DNA from: CAYOEV01 sp964403075
GTDB taxonomy: Bacteria > Bacteroidota > Bacteroidia > Cytophagales > Cyclobacteriaceae
Length of the DNA: 64,000 bases
Reading direction: 5' to 3'
NCBI GenBank assembly: GCA_964403075.1
Contig: CAYOEV010000007.1
Span: 27,685-91,684, forward strand
Part shown: in pieces, positions 36,625 to 45,760 of the stretch
How the letters are laid out: every line of letters begins with the position of its first letter
Numbering within the stretch: position 1 is the first letter of the stretch
The notes under the pieces: generated by a model
Seen by the model: only the letters and a program-made list of their open reading frames with translations
What the model was told of the DNA's origin: nothing
Database searches by the model: none
Made by a program: the position numbers and the translations under genes

Positions 36625-37416
36625 TCAATCATTTCTGGACACAATATAATAGTTGGTGGTAGTTACAAAGTCTCTGAAATAGGGTAGCGAGGCAATGAGT
36701 TTCGTTTGTTCCTTTGGTTTTAAATTAAATTTAATCTTATAGTTTGGATTAATGAGGTAAAACCTTCGATAATCCGTCAAATAATGATGTTTCTTTAATA
36801 AGCGCTCAAAACGCTGGATGCCTATACGAGTGTCTCTTATCTCCAATAGGTTTTCTATTTTCTTTTCTTTTTCGCCAAAAGTCTTTAGAACACGTCGGTA
36901 AATTCCACGAGGCAACAGGTGGAAATAAGGTATTTTTGATAACCACTTATGCTTACACATTTGTTGGTGACCACCAAAGGGATTATGCCACGGAGGGAAT
37001 CCGAGGAAAAATTTGCCATTTGGCTTTAGTAATTTTCTTACCTCTTGCATAAACCGGTCCTGATCGTGGATATGTTCTAAAACGTCACGTGTGATGATTA
37101 AATCGAATTGACCTAGTTCTTCAATAACGTCATAAATGTCTGCCACCTGAAATTTTAATCGGTTGCGGTGCGGGTGTTGTTCAAAAAAATGACGGGCATT
37201 ATCAATTTTGCCTTCAGAGAGATCAATGCCTACGATCTGTTTGCAACCCATATCAACAAACGGTTTCAGATTACCGCCTTCACCACATCCAATCTCCAAC
37301 ACACTAAGCTCCTGATTTATCGGTCGCACCTGATTGATGAGCGGCACCACATAATGTTCCGTGGTGTAAGCCTGCTCATTAAAGTATTGCTGTCGATCTA
37401 GGTGCCTTTGCTGCAT
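36625..37416 (-). CDS. SAM-dependent class I methyltransferase
   Basis: 263 residues. Motif I VLEIGCGEGGNLKPF near residue 40, then GIDLSEGKI, and FDLIITRDVLEHIHDQDRF with the post-I/II motifs of the UbiE/Coq5-like group (Methyltransf_11/23). The C-terminal ~100 residues are basic and of unknown role, perhaps binding a lipid or glycan substrate. The substrate is unknown. A perfect bidirectional terminator separates it from the next gene upstream on the same strand, and 24 bp separate it from the kinase gene downstream. Confidence 0.85.
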   Translation of the reverse strand: MQQRHLDRQQYFNEQAYTTEHYVVPLINQVRPINQELSVLEIGCGEGGNLKPFVDMGCKQIVGIDLSEGKIDNARHFFEQHPHRNRLKFQVADIYDVIEELGQFDLIITRDVLEHIHDQDRFMQEVRKLLKPNGKFFLGFPPWHNPFGGHQQMCKHKWLSKIPYFHLLPRGIYRRVLKTFGEKEKKIENLLEIRDTRIGIQRFERLLKKHHYLTDYRRFYLINPNYKIKFNLKPKEQTKLIASLPYFRDFVTTTNYYIVSRND

Positions 37417-37466
37417 TTTCAGCCTGCAAGATTAACGTCTATTTTTTGCCCATGCAATCAGTCAAT

Positions 37467-37495
37467 AAAAAAGGCGGGCATCGCCCGCCTTTTTC
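37467..37495 (-). terminator. Bidirectional Rho-independent terminator
   Basis: AAAAAGGCGGGC (37468-37479), loop ATC, GCCCGCCTTTTT (37483-37494). A GC-rich 7-bp core plus A/T runs on each side, working in either direction. It ends the DUF2911 transcript on the minus strand. Confidence 0.9.
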
Positions 37496-37511
37496 TGAAT
37501 GAAATTGTTAC

Positions 37512-38360
37512 TTACTTTTTCTTCCAAGTTGCAATTGATGCTTCATTCATGCGCACAAAGTCACCGTTGTTGGCACTGCTTGCGTCGGAGAGACTTTTTT
37601 CCGCGGTCTTAACGGCATCCTTGTAATTACCCATCTGCGCCTGAATCAAAGATTTTGTTCTTGATATCCAAAAGGCGTTGGGTCGTAGTTCAAGGGCCTT
37701 ATTCACATATTCAAGGGCTTTATCCAATTGTGTATTTTCAGATAGCAAAAAGGACGCTGCACTGTAATAGTTATTGGCATTGCTCGCCTCAATGGTATTC
37801 TCAAGTGTTTCAATTTGCGTCATCACGGCTTCTTGCGTTCCTACTTTAAAATCGAATGCGACCACTGTGTTGGCCCACATCATTACAATTTGGGCGGAGT
37901 TATTGCTCAGCGCGTTGAGGTCAATCGTGAAGGTTTCTACCATAGGCTTTAATTCTGCGGGTTTGGCAGTTACCACAACTAGCGGGTCACGCTCCAGGTA
38001 GGCAGGAAAGCCATTTTCTTTTTTAGGATATAAGTTTAAGGTCCACTCATCCTGACCCGGCTTGGTTAAGACCGCATAGCTTCCAGCGGGCACCTCTACA
38101 TCATTCATACTTACAGGCTTATCAAAAGTAAAAGTTGTGGCCTGATTGGCACCTGTTCTCCACAACTGATCATAAGGTACCAGGTCACCAAAAATTGCTC
38201 TTCCTTTGGCGCTGGGTCGAGAGTAGTCAACGGTCACTTCTGTCAAGCCCACCATTTGCACGAGTTGAGCAGAGGGGCTCGGTGCAGGCGTATTGAGCTG
38301 GGCCCAAGAATGAGTGCAGGCTACTGAAAGTAGTACGAGTAAGGTTTGTTTAATTGGCAT
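37512..38360 (-). CDS. DUF2911 domain protein with C-terminal TPR segment
   Basis: 282 residues. A signal peptide (ending THSWAQ) is followed by a DUF2911 domain (about 30-165: TVDYSRPSAKGRAIFGDLVPYDQLWRTG split by a few residues; TFTFDKPV; YAVLTKPG) and a helical TPR-like tail (about 185-275, LDKALEYVNKALELRPNAF). DUF2911 is a Bacteroidota periplasmic family of unknown function, common in duplicates. The terminator lies 17 bp downstream. The DNA glycosylase gene diverges 34 bp upstream. Confidence 0.88.
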   Translation of the reverse strand: MPIKQTLLVLLSVACTHSWAQLNTPAPSPSAQLVQMVGLTEVTVDYSRPSAKGRAIFGDLVPYDQLWRTGANQATTFTFDKPVSMNDVEVPAGSYAVLTKPGQDEWTLNLYPKKENGFPAYLERDPLVVVTAKPAELKPMVETFTIDLNALSNNSAQIVMMWANTVVAFDFKVGTQEAVMTQIETLENTIEASNANNYYSAASFLLSENTQLDKALEYVNKALELRPNAFWISRTKSLIQAQMGNYKDAVKTAEKSLSDASSANNGDFVRMNEASIATWKKK

Positions 38361-38394
38361 CTTGATGTTTGGTTTAATGTTATTATTGTTTCAG

Positions 38395-38997
38395 ATGGTA
38401 AGTTACCAAAAACTAACCCGAGATTTCTTTACTCGGGAAGATGTTGTGTCAATAGCTCAGGATTTGTTGGGTAAAGTACTGGTTCATGCATCTCCCGAAG
38501 GCCTCACTGCCGGTAGAATTGTGGAAACAGAGGCCTATCGGGGTAGTGACGATCGTGCCTGTCATGCACATGGCAAGAGGACTTCCAGAACGGAGATAAT
38601 GTATGGGCTGGGAGGAGTGAGTTACGTCTATTTGTGTTATGGTATCCACCACCTTTTTAATATCGTCACAGGCATAAAAGATGTGGCTGATGCCATCCTG
38701 GTTCGAGCGTTGGAACCACTCAAAGGTGAAGAGCTTATGGTGCTGCGAACTGGAAAGTTCCAGCGCATGACTAGTGGCCCGGGCTTGGTTTGTAAGGCCA
38801 TGGGCATTTCCGGAGAGCACTATGGTTTGGATTTAACCACACCGCAAACGGTCATCTGGGTGGAGGAAGGTGATCGTCCGGTAACGATGCAACAATTGAT
38901 AAGCACTACTCGCATCGGTGTTGATTATGCGGGAGAGGATGCCAATAGACGGTGGAGATTTTATGAGAAAGGTAATCAATGGGTGAGCCGAAAATAA
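38395..38997 (+). CDS. 3-methyladenine DNA glycosylase (AAG/MPG family)
   Basis: 200 residues, the normal length of bacterial AAG-type enzymes. The catalytic glutamate is E46 in IVETEAYRG; CHAHGKRTSRTEIMYG and GGVSYVYLCYGIHHLFN (about residues 57-85) match the family. It removes alkylated purines (3-methyladenine, hypoxanthine) from DNA in base-excision repair. The ATG at 38395 was chosen to match the family start; a longer in-frame start at 38314 overlaps the divergent DUF2911 gene. A terminator follows the stop. Confidence 0.93.
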   Translation: MVSYQKLTRDFFTREDVVSIAQDLLGKVLVHASPEGLTAGRIVETEAYRGSDDRACHAHGKRTSRTEIMYGLGGVSYVYLCYGIHHLFNIVTGIKDVADAILVRALEPLKGEELMVLRTGKFQRMTSGPGLVCKAMGISGEHYGLDLTTPQTVIWVEEGDRPVTMQQLISTTRIGVDYAGEDANRRWRFYEKGNQWVSRK

Positions 38998-39001
38998 AAA
39001 A

Positions 39002-39025
39002 CCGGATGTCAAACACCCGGCTTTC
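39002..39025 (+). terminator. Rho-independent terminator
   Basis: CCGGATGT (39002-39009), loop CAA, ACACCCGG (39013-39020) with one mismatch, followed by CTTTCTT. It closes the DNA glycosylase transcript. Confidence 0.7.
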
Positions 39026-39029
39026 TTGA

Positions 39030-39050
39030 GCAAGAGTATGAAACTCTTGC
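39030..39050. repeat. Second short hairpin after the terminator
   Basis: GCAAGAGT (39030-39037), loop ATGAA, ACTCTTGC (39043-39050): a perfect 8-bp inverted repeat. No T-run follows. It could be a protein site or the 5' structure of the transcript for the OmpA gene 112 bp downstream. Confidence 0.5.
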
Positions 39051-39161
39051 ATAACCTAAATCAACCAGCTATGAATTATAAAAATATAAGAAAACATTTA
39101 AATATCCATTGAATCCATGGGGAGAATTTCATAATAAAAGCAGGAATAGTAATATTGGTAA

Positions 39162-40679
39162 ATGAATCACACACCAGCACTGGCGTTTTATTTGATCGTT
39201 TTAATGGTCTCACCTTTCATTGGTCACGGGCAAATTGAATTTTTTGGCGTTTCTTCACCTGTGAATCGTCTGAATACCGCCGCATCTGAGGATTTCCTGT
39301 GCCTACACCCAGCCGGCGAAAGATTGGTCTTTACCAGAATTAATTATGATGGAAATGTTGGTGGTAAAAATGATGGGGGAGATTTGTGGGTTTCTGATTG
39401 GGGGGGAGTTAACTGGGGCGCTGCATCTAATTGGCTGGCATTGAATGACCATAACATGACCACACCCATTGGATTTTCAGTTTCAGGAAATCAATTTATT
39501 TATAACTACCTGATAAATGACGCGCAAGGTGTGCGATCAGAATTGCGTATTTACCGTGCAGATGGGTCAATGGATGTGCTGCCGACAAAATATCTCAACA
39601 ATTCGTCGGTTCATCAAACCGGTACCCTATCAGTGGATGAATCGTTTATCATTTTGAGCATGCAGTCAAGTGCAACCAAGGGTAATGAGGATTTGTATGT
39701 GTTGAAATACGAAAGTGGTGAATGGTCACCTCCGATAAACCTGGGGCCTGTAATTAATACCCCCTCACAAGAAATTACTCCATTTCTGGCTGCAGATAAT
39801 CAAACCCTTTTCTTTGCTACCAACGGCAGAAATGGAGCAGGTGGATTTGACTTGTATTACAGTCGAAGGCTAGACGACTCCTGGCGTAACTGGTCTGAGC
39901 CAGTGAGTTTAGGACCTAAGGTAAACACTTCCGGTGCGGAAACAGGCTTTGTGTTTCAGCAGGGTGGTGACCATGCTTTTTTTGTGTCCACTATCGACAG
40001 TGATGGATACGGTAATATTCGGAGAATAGCGATTAAGCCGCAGATACAAGCCATAGACCAAGTGGATACCCTCCCCATATCGGCCAATCAGATACAAACC
40101 AGCCTAACAGGGGTGCGTGTAGTCGATGCCAGAACAGGGAAACCAGTCAGTGGGGAAGCCACAGTCATTTACAATGGAAAGAATAAAACCCGTATGAATT
40201 TGGGGGCCGTGGACGGACTAATTCGTATCAATTTAGGGATCACGACAGTGGAGGTGAAAAAAATAGGTTTCTTGCCTGCAAAAATGGAGGTAAAACCAAA
40301 AGAAGTGGTAGAGATGCCATTGAAACCTTTGGAAGTGGGCACCACGATTACGCTGGAGAATGTACTGTTCTATCGCGCTTCCGCAAAAATGCTTGAGGAA
40401 TCTTACAAGGAATTAGACGAAATAGTTTTGCTGCTCAACCAAAATCCTACCATGAACATTTTGTTGAAGGGGCACACAGACAATCGAGGAGACGTAACGG
40501 CTAATATGAAACTCTCAGATGAAAGGGTGGTGGCTGTGGCTAATTATCTCATCGAAAGAGGGATCAAAAGCAAGCGGGTGAAAGGGAAGGGATTTGGAGG
40601 CAGTCAGCCCGTTGCACCAAATGATACCGAAGAAAACAGAAGTAAAAACAGACGTGTTGAATTTCAAATCATCAAATAG
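39162..40679 (+). CDS. OmpA-family outer-membrane/peptidoglycan protein with PD40 repeats
   Basis: 505 residues: a signal peptide (ending GHGQ), a WD40-like PD40 propeller region (about 25-300, with repeats such as TLSVDESFIILSM, FLAADNQTLFFATNG and DLYYSRRLDDSW), a small beta domain (about 320-395, carboxypeptidase-regulatory-like), and an OmpA C-terminal peptidoglycan-binding domain (about 395-505, with GHTDNRGDVTANMKLSDERV and NRRVEFQI). This combination is common in Bacteroidota; PorE of the type IX system has a similar layout, but no claim is made. The DUF2147 gene follows by 1 bp. Confidence 0.9.
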   Translation: MNHTPALAFYLIVLMVSPFIGHGQIEFFGVSSPVNRLNTAASEDFLCLHPAGERLVFTRINYDGNVGGKNDGGDLWVSDWGGVNWGAASNWLALNDHNMTTPIGFSVSGNQFIYNYLINDAQGVRSELRIYRADGSMDVLPTKYLNNSSVHQTGTLSVDESFIILSMQSSATKGNEDLYVLKYESGEWSPPINLGPVINTPSQEITPFLAADNQTLFFATNGRNGAGGFDLYYSRRLDDSWRNWSEPVSLGPKVNTSGAETGFVFQQGGDHAFFVSTIDSDGYGNIRRIAIKPQIQAIDQVDTLPISANQIQTSLTGVRVVDARTGKPVSGEATVIYNGKNKTRMNLGAVDGLIRINLGITTVEVKKIGFLPAKMEVKPKEVVEMPLKPLEVGTTITLENVLFYRASAKMLEESYKELDEIVLLLNQNPTMNILLKGHTDNRGDVTANMKLSDERVVAVANYLIERGIKSKRVKGKGFGGSQPVAPNDTEENRSKNRRVEFQIIK

Positions 40680-40680
40680 T

Positions 40681-41109
40681 ATGAAGAAATTATTTTTCTT
40701 TCTAAGCGCACTTGTCGTGGCTATGGCACTAAATGGCCAAAGCATTGTAGGTAAATGGAAAACCATTGACGATGAAACCAACAAGTCCAAATCTGTGGTA
40801 GAGATATACGAAAAAGCCGGAAAATACTACGGTAGGATAGTGAAACTTTTTCGAGAAACTGGCGAAGACCCGGATCCGTTATGTGAAGCATGCACGGGCA
40901 GCAAAAAGAATCAGAAGGTCATAGGCCTGGAAATCATCAGCGGATTATACTTCGATAAAGACGAGATGGAGTTTAAGGGTGGAGAAATACTTGACCCGGA
41001 GAATGGGAAGACCTACGATTGTAAAATATGGATTGAAGATGGCAAGCTCAAAGTGCGGGGCTACCTATATTTTCTTTATCGAACCCAGACATGGTTGCCG
41101 GTAGGATAG
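40681..41109 (+). CDS. DUF2147 domain secreted protein
   Basis: 142 residues: a signal peptide (residues 1-19, ending LNGQ), then the DUF2147 lipocalin-like fold (IVGKWKTIDDETNKSKSVV; YYGRIVKLF; GGEILDPENGKTYDCKIW; LKVRGYL). The family is small, periplasmic and of unknown function. The ATG at 40681 follows the OmpA stop by 1 bp, so they share a transcript. Confidence 0.9.
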   Translation: MKKLFFFLSALVVAMALNGQSIVGKWKTIDDETNKSKSVVEIYEKAGKYYGRIVKLFRETGEDPDPLCEACTGSKKNQKVIGLEIISGLYFDKDEMEFKGGEILDPENGKTYDCKIWIEDGKLKVRGYLYFLYRTQTWLPVG

Positions 41110-41565
41110 TATGCGAGTAAAGATTCAAGCCTGGCAGGTGGCTCTTGATATAGCTGACAGTTCTTGTATAAAAAAATAAGCAGGCTTTACTTCACCACTT
41201 TTTACAAGCATGGTTAATTTTATTTCCGTGTGGGTTCAGGAAGAATGGCCAAAATGTGCTGAGATTGGAAACTCAAATTTCTCGCAAGGTCAATAGCCGA
41301 CAGGTGCGTGAATTCGTTACGGGTCGTTTGCGGTCTTCCGGACCCTCTTCAGATTGCCAATCAACCTCCTAAGCCATGCCCGGTGGTTGAGTAGCGTCTT
41401 GAAAGAGATATCATCCACAGCCTCGTAAGTTCAAAAATACCTTACAATTAATAATTCCCGGAGGCAGAACACGTGGGTCTCTGGGTTTAACAAATTGAAT
41501 AATCCAGGTAGTACGCACACCTGAGATAATCATGCACCAAATATCCATTGGAGCATGAACTTTTT
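41110..41565. other. 456-bp gene-poor stretch with a possible relic
   Basis: No intact gene. On the minus strand 41317-41430 a 37-codon frame without a start reads as a basic, protein-like piece (EAVDDISFKTLLNHRAWL ... KTANDP, then TAA). It may be the decayed tail of a lost gene. No family assigned. Confidence 0.35.
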
Positions 41566-42357
41566 TTAATATTCCAGTACCATGACCCTGTGGATCGGGT
41601 CACTGGGAATCTCTTTGAAGAGTCCAAATAACGCAGATCCGGAACCGGACATGGCCACGTAGTATGCGCCTGCCTCGTACAAGTCTTGTCTGATCTGGGC
41701 GAGTTCAGGATATTTTTTAAACACCACATTTTCAAAGTCATTTATCAAATACTTCGACCAGAGGTTAGGGTCTTTTAGGGTCTTCAGCAGAGGTGTCGCC
41801 GGTGCTTTGGGTACAATGCCGGCATAGGCCTCGGCAGTGGACAAGTGTACATTCGGGGTGACCAACACCAGGTAATGCCCCTTGAGTGAAAAATCAACAT
41901 CGTGCAAATCTGTTCCGCGGCCGGTACCTAGTTTAGGACCTTCGTAAAGGAAAAACGGACAATCACTACCTATTTTTGCCGCGATTTTCAACTGATCTTC
42001 AAAGGGTAAGTTCAACTCAAACAGCTGATTCACCAGCCTAATGGTGAATGCGGCATCAGATGAGCCACCGCCAAGTCCGGCACCCATGGGGATGACTTTG
42101 TGGAGGTGTATGTGGGCGGGAGGCAGATCATAACTTTCCTGCAACAATTGGTAGGTGCGTAAAACCAGATTGTCTTTTCCATCATCAGGAACGGGTAAGC
42201 CGGAAGTTGAAAAAGACAACTTATCTGCCCGCACAATCTCTAACACATCCGATAAGGAAATAGGGTAGAAAAGCGTTTCGATGTTGTGGTAACCATCCGA
42301 ACGCTTTTCGGTAATGTATAGGCCGATGTTGATTTTTGCGTGAGGAAACGCAATCAT
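41566..42357 (-). CDS. ispE: 4-diphosphocytidyl-2-C-methyl-D-erythritol kinase
   Basis: 263 residues, slightly short for the family. A GHMP kinase: K8 in PHAKINIGL, the ATP loop PMGAGLGGGSSDAA near residue 90, and the C-terminal MSGSGSALFGLF motif. It phosphorylates the 2-hydroxyl of CDP-methylerythritol in the non-mevalonate isoprenoid pathway. It starts 4 bp after the fabI stop and is the last gene of the minus-strand operon that includes recN. Confidence 0.95.
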   Translation of the reverse strand: MIAFPHAKINIGLYITEKRSDGYHNIETLFYPISLSDVLEIVRADKLSFSTSGLPVPDDGKDNLVLRTYQLLQESYDLPPAHIHLHKVIPMGAGLGGGSSDAAFTIRLVNQLFELNLPFEDQLKIAAKIGSDCPFFLYEGPKLGTGRGTDLHDVDFSLKGHYLVLVTPNVHLSTAEAYAGIVPKAPATPLLKTLKDPNLWSKYLINDFENVVFKKYPELAQIRQDLYEAGAYYVAMSGSGSALFGLFKEIPSDPIHRVMVLEY

Positions 42358-42361
42358 GAGA

Positions 42362-43183
42362 CTATTCCTTTCGGAGCTGATCGATCAATTCATCAGTGAT
42401 GCCAGAGGTAGAGAATCCACCGTCGTGCATCAAGTTCTGCATAGTGACCATGCGGGTCAGGTCTGAAAACATGGCCACGCAATAATCGGCACAGGAAGTT
42501 GCATCTGCATTTCCCAAAGGTGACATCTTATCCGCGTAGTCGAAAAACACATCAAAACCACTTACACCTGTTCCGGCAGTGGTCTTTGTGGGTGATTGAG
42601 AAATGGTATTTACCCGAACTTTCTTATCGCGTGCGAAGAAATAACCGTAACTGCGGGCAACGGACTCCAGCAACGCCTTGGCTTGTGCCATATCAGAATA
42701 ATCCGGGAAGGTTCGTTGAGCGGCAATGTATGACAAGGCCAGGATGGAACCCCATTCATTCATGGCATCCAACTTGTCTGCCGTTTGCAACACTTTATGA
42801 AAGGAAAGTGCGGACACATCCAGTGTTTTTTGAAACCATTCATAGTTTAGGTTTGTGTAAGGCTTGCCTTTTCGAACATTCGGGCTCATACCTATGGAAT
42901 GAAGCACGAAATCCAATCGACCTCCTAACTCATCCATGGCTTGCTTGAAAAGTATTTCTAAATCTTCCATCGATGTGGCGTCGGCAGGAATGATTTTGGC
43001 GCCTACCTTGTCAGCCAATTTATTGATCTCTCCCATACGCATGGCGATGGGGGCGTTAGTCAGCACGAATTGGCCACCTTGTGCATGTGCCTGCTCGGCC
43101 ACTTTCCAAGCGATGGAGCGCTCATCCAAAGCGCCAAAAATGATTCCTTTTTTTCCTTGTAGCAGATTGTTTGACATGTTCAT
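42362..43183 (-). CDS. fabI: Enoyl-[acyl-carrier-protein] reductase [NADH]
   Basis: 273 residues, an SDR of the FabI type: the IIFGALDERSIAWKVAE cofactor loop (residues 14-30), LHSIGMSP, the Y152 / Y162 / K169 arrangement (LSYIAAQRTFPDYSDMAQAK), and QSPTKTTAGTGVSGF. It reduces enoyl-ACP in the last step of each fatty-acid elongation cycle and is the usual triclosan/isoniazid-type target. It starts 20 bp after the recN stop. Confidence 0.95.
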   Translation of the reverse strand: MNMSNNLLQGKKGIIFGALDERSIAWKVAEQAHAQGGQFVLTNAPIAMRMGEINKLADKVGAKIIPADATSMEDLEILFKQAMDELGGRLDFVLHSIGMSPNVRKGKPYTNLNYEWFQKTLDVSALSFHKVLQTADKLDAMNEWGSILALSYIAAQRTFPDYSDMAQAKALLESVARSYGYFFARDKKVRVNTISQSPTKTTAGTGVSGFDVFFDYADKMSPLGNADATSCADYCVAMFSDLTRMVTMQNLMHDGGFSTSGITDELIDQLRKE

Positions 43184-43203
43184 AATGGGTTAGTAGAGCA
43201 ATA

Positions 43204-44859
43204 TTAGCGAATTCCCAACAACTCCCTTGCACTAGAAAATGCTGCATCAGTGGGCGTTTTGCCAGCAATCATTTTTGCGATTTCTTCTACCCGTTCACTC
43301 CCTGAGAGCTCGCGCATTTTGCTTTCCGATCGATCGGCACTGTGATCTTTGTACACGAAATAATGTTTGTCACCCCCCGCAGCGAATTGCGGCAGGTGAC
43401 TGATACTGATCACCTGGTGGTTGCGTGCCATGGCCTTCATCATCTGAATCATCTGTAGGGCCACCTCCCCGGAAACTCCGGTATCGATTTCGTCAAAGAT
43501 GACCGTGGGTAGCTGCATTCTACCTGCGATCAGGTATTTAATGGCGAAAATCAACCGTGAAAACTCACCTCCTGACGCCACATGCTGTATTTCTTCAGGC
43601 GCTACTCCCTTGTTGGCACTAAAGCGCATCGCTGCGTGATCCATACCGTTGGGACTCGGGTTGATAGGGAAAATGTCTATCTCAAGGGTGCCATTGTCAA
43701 TGCCCAATTCTCGAATGAGTTTTTCAATTTCTGCGGCAAAATTTAGGGCGGCTAGCTTTCTGGATTCTGTCAGCTTGGCCGCGTCTTGCTTTAACTGTTT
43801 CTCGGCCTCAGCTAGCTTCTTGGCAGTTTGTTCGATCTGTTCTTCTAACCCAACGACTGCTTCCAGAGATTGGGCCAATTCATTTCGCTTTTTAATGAGT
43901 GCCGCTTGATCTGCCACTTGATGTTTTTGTTGCAGGCGGTACAAATTATCGATAGTTCCTTTCAACTCGTGCATGCGTTGTGGGTCATGCATGATGTCTT
44001 CCTGCATGCGGGTGAGTTCCTGGTGAATGTCTTTCCATTCAATCAAAGTGCTGTTGGCTCGCTCAGCCAGTTCGTAAATCCCTTTACTGAAGCTGGCAAC
44101 AGCATGTAGCCCCTGAGTGGCGTCGCTCAACAGTTGCAAAGCACCTAATTCAGCATTGTCCAATAATTGATCTACCTGCGCCAGCTTTATTTTAATTTCC
44201 TCTGCATGTTCCAGTAACTCCAGCTCTTCTTCCATTTCAGCTTGATCGAACCCGTCCAGGTTCGCTTTTTCCAGTTCTTCGTACAGAAATTGGCGATAGT
44301 CCAGCTGCTCTTTATCGGCCGCTGCTTGCTTGCACATATTGTTGTACGCTTTTTGTAGCGTTCTCCAGCGGTCGTAAGCGTGTTGATAGGCTTCTAAGAA
44401 TTTTTTGTGTGCGGCATAGGCATCCAGCACCTCTAATTGGTATTGGTTATTGGCCAATTGGAGTGACTGATGTTGGGAGTGAATGTCCATTAATCGAGTG
44501 CCTAATTGCTTCATTTGTGCCAGGGTCACAGGGGTATCATTGATGAAGGCACGGGATTTACCCGAAGGACTTATTTCCCGACGAAGCAGGGTGCGGGTTT
44601 CGTAATCCAAATCCATGGATTCAAATAAAGGTTGAAGCGCATAGCCCTCAATATGTATCGTGGCTTCTACCAGGCATTTGGCATCCTCTCTCAATAATAC
44701 TTTCGTATCAGCACGTTGGCCCATGAGTAAGCCCAGCGCACCCAGCATAATGGATTTTCCTGCTCCCGTTTCTCCCGTAATGATGTTGAGTTGTGGGGAT
44801 GGTTGGATGTGCAGTTCCTGAATGAGGGCATAGTTTTGAATGGTCAGTGCTGCAATCAT
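43204..44859 (-). CDS. recN: DNA repair protein RecN
   Basis: 551 residues. Walker A GETGAGKS at residues 29-36; a long coiled-coil middle (about 150-370); the ABC signature HVASGGEFSRL and Walker B VIFDEIDTGVSGEVA near residues 430-480. An SMC-like ATPase that handles double-strand breaks. It starts 1 bp after the porD stop. The porD–recN adjacency is conserved in Bacteroidota. Confidence 0.95.
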   Translation of the reverse strand: MIAALTIQNYALIQELHIQPSPQLNIITGETGAGKSIMLGALGLLMGQRADTKVLLREDAKCLVEATIHIEGYALQPLFESMDLDYETRTLLRREISPSGKSRAFINDTPVTLAQMKQLGTRLMDIHSQHQSLQLANNQYQLEVLDAYAAHKKFLEAYQHAYDRWRTLQKAYNNMCKQAAADKEQLDYRQFLYEELEKANLDGFDQAEMEEELELLEHAEEIKIKLAQVDQLLDNAELGALQLLSDATQGLHAVASFSKGIYELAERANSTLIEWKDIHQELTRMQEDIMHDPQRMHELKGTIDNLYRLQQKHQVADQAALIKKRNELAQSLEAVVGLEEQIEQTAKKLAEAEKQLKQDAAKLTESRKLAALNFAAEIEKLIRELGIDNGTLEIDIFPINPSPNGMDHAAMRFSANKGVAPEEIQHVASGGEFSRLIFAIKYLIAGRMQLPTVIFDEIDTGVSGEVALQMIQMMKAMARNHQVISISHLPQFAAGGDKHYFVYKDHSADRSESKMRELSGSERVEEIAKMIAGKTPTDAAFSSARELLGIR

Positions 44860-44860
44860 G

Positions 44861-45760
44861 CTATTCGATCATGGGTTTGAAAGTTTCGGATTTGCTGGGA
44901 TCCAACGAAATGAGCAGGTTGTAGGCTTTCCTCCTCTGTGCATTGTTGCCTTCAGAAAATAAGTTAGCCAATTCTGAGGCCTTGGCATCCAGAAAGCTGA
45001 TCGTAAGAATGGAACGAGGTCTTGCTCGGTTAGCCAACTGTATTTTCTCAAGGGCACCCAGGATATTGGTGCGCGCCTGGTCCGGATTTTCGTGCATAAG
45101 GTCCATTCCCTGACGATGGTATTCATAATTAGCCGTGCGAATGGGTGCCAGTGAAGCATTTCTTAGGTTTTCAATCAACCAGTACCTGTTACGGTTGCTG
45201 CCCAATTGCTGCCAGCCGGGAAAACTTGACTGCTGGGCATTGTTTACGATGTCGAAAGCTTTTTGAAGATACGACTCCCCACCCGATGGACTGAAGGAAT
45301 CATAGTCCAGGCCGATGATTAGATACGCATAGTATGCGAGAAGTGAGCTCACATTATCGGTGAAAGAATTCTCGTTGTACTGAATCGGTCGGGTGGGATT
45401 GTAAGAAAAATTCCAGTCCCTATCGGCAAAATTAAAAAGCACCGTTTCATATTCCGAGCCGTACACGGGCCGGGCGGAAATGATTTGTACAGTGGCCTCA
45501 TATACACCTATAGAGGGCATAGAGGATAGCGTGACCAAAATATTGCATTTGATTCGCTCGTTTTCCTGGAATTCATCATCGGTCCAGTTTCTCTCATTCA
45601 GAAATTTGGTGAAATCCTGCTCCATTTCTGCGAAAATGGTCTGATCGGAAATCTGCACATTTTGGTAGTCGATCACTACTTTGCAGTTGAGCTCCTGCGC
45701 TTGGGCCATGGCTGCAAGGAGTACCCCACCGATCATCCATACCCAACGCTTATCCCACAT
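44861..45760 (-). CDS. porD: Type IX secretion protein PorD (DUF4835)
   Basis: 299 residues: a signal peptide (residues 1-22, ending MAQAQ), then the DUF4835 body (ELNCKVVIDYQNVQISDQ; DFTKFLNERNWTDDEF; RPVYGSEYETVLFNF; YAYLIIGLDYDSFSPSGG; WQQLGSNRNRYWLIENL). Porphyromonas PorD is needed for type IX secretion; the exact task is unknown. The ATG at 45760 lies inside the coaBC end (11-bp overlap); a longer start at 45787 only adds residues before the signal. recN follows by 1 bp. Confidence 0.88.
   Translation of the reverse strand: MWDKRWVWMIGGVLLAAMAQAQELNCKVVIDYQNVQISDQTIFAEMEQDFTKFLNERNWTDDEFQENERIKCNILVTLSSMPSIGVYEATVQIISARPVYGSEYETVLFNFADRDWNFSYNPTRPIQYNENSFTDNVSSLLAYYAYLIIGLDYDSFSPSGGESYLQKAFDIVNNAQQSSFPGWQQLGSNRNRYWLIENLRNASLAPIRTANYEYHRQGMDLMHENPDQARTNILGALEKIQLANRARPRSILTISFLDAKASELANLFSEGNNAQRRKAYNLLISLDPSKSETFKPMIE

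Noticed and set aside
42499..42948. A 149-codon plus-strand frame opposite fabI
   Set aside because: fabI is unmistakable on the other strand; the antisense product is rich in His/Trp/Pro with no recognisable fold.
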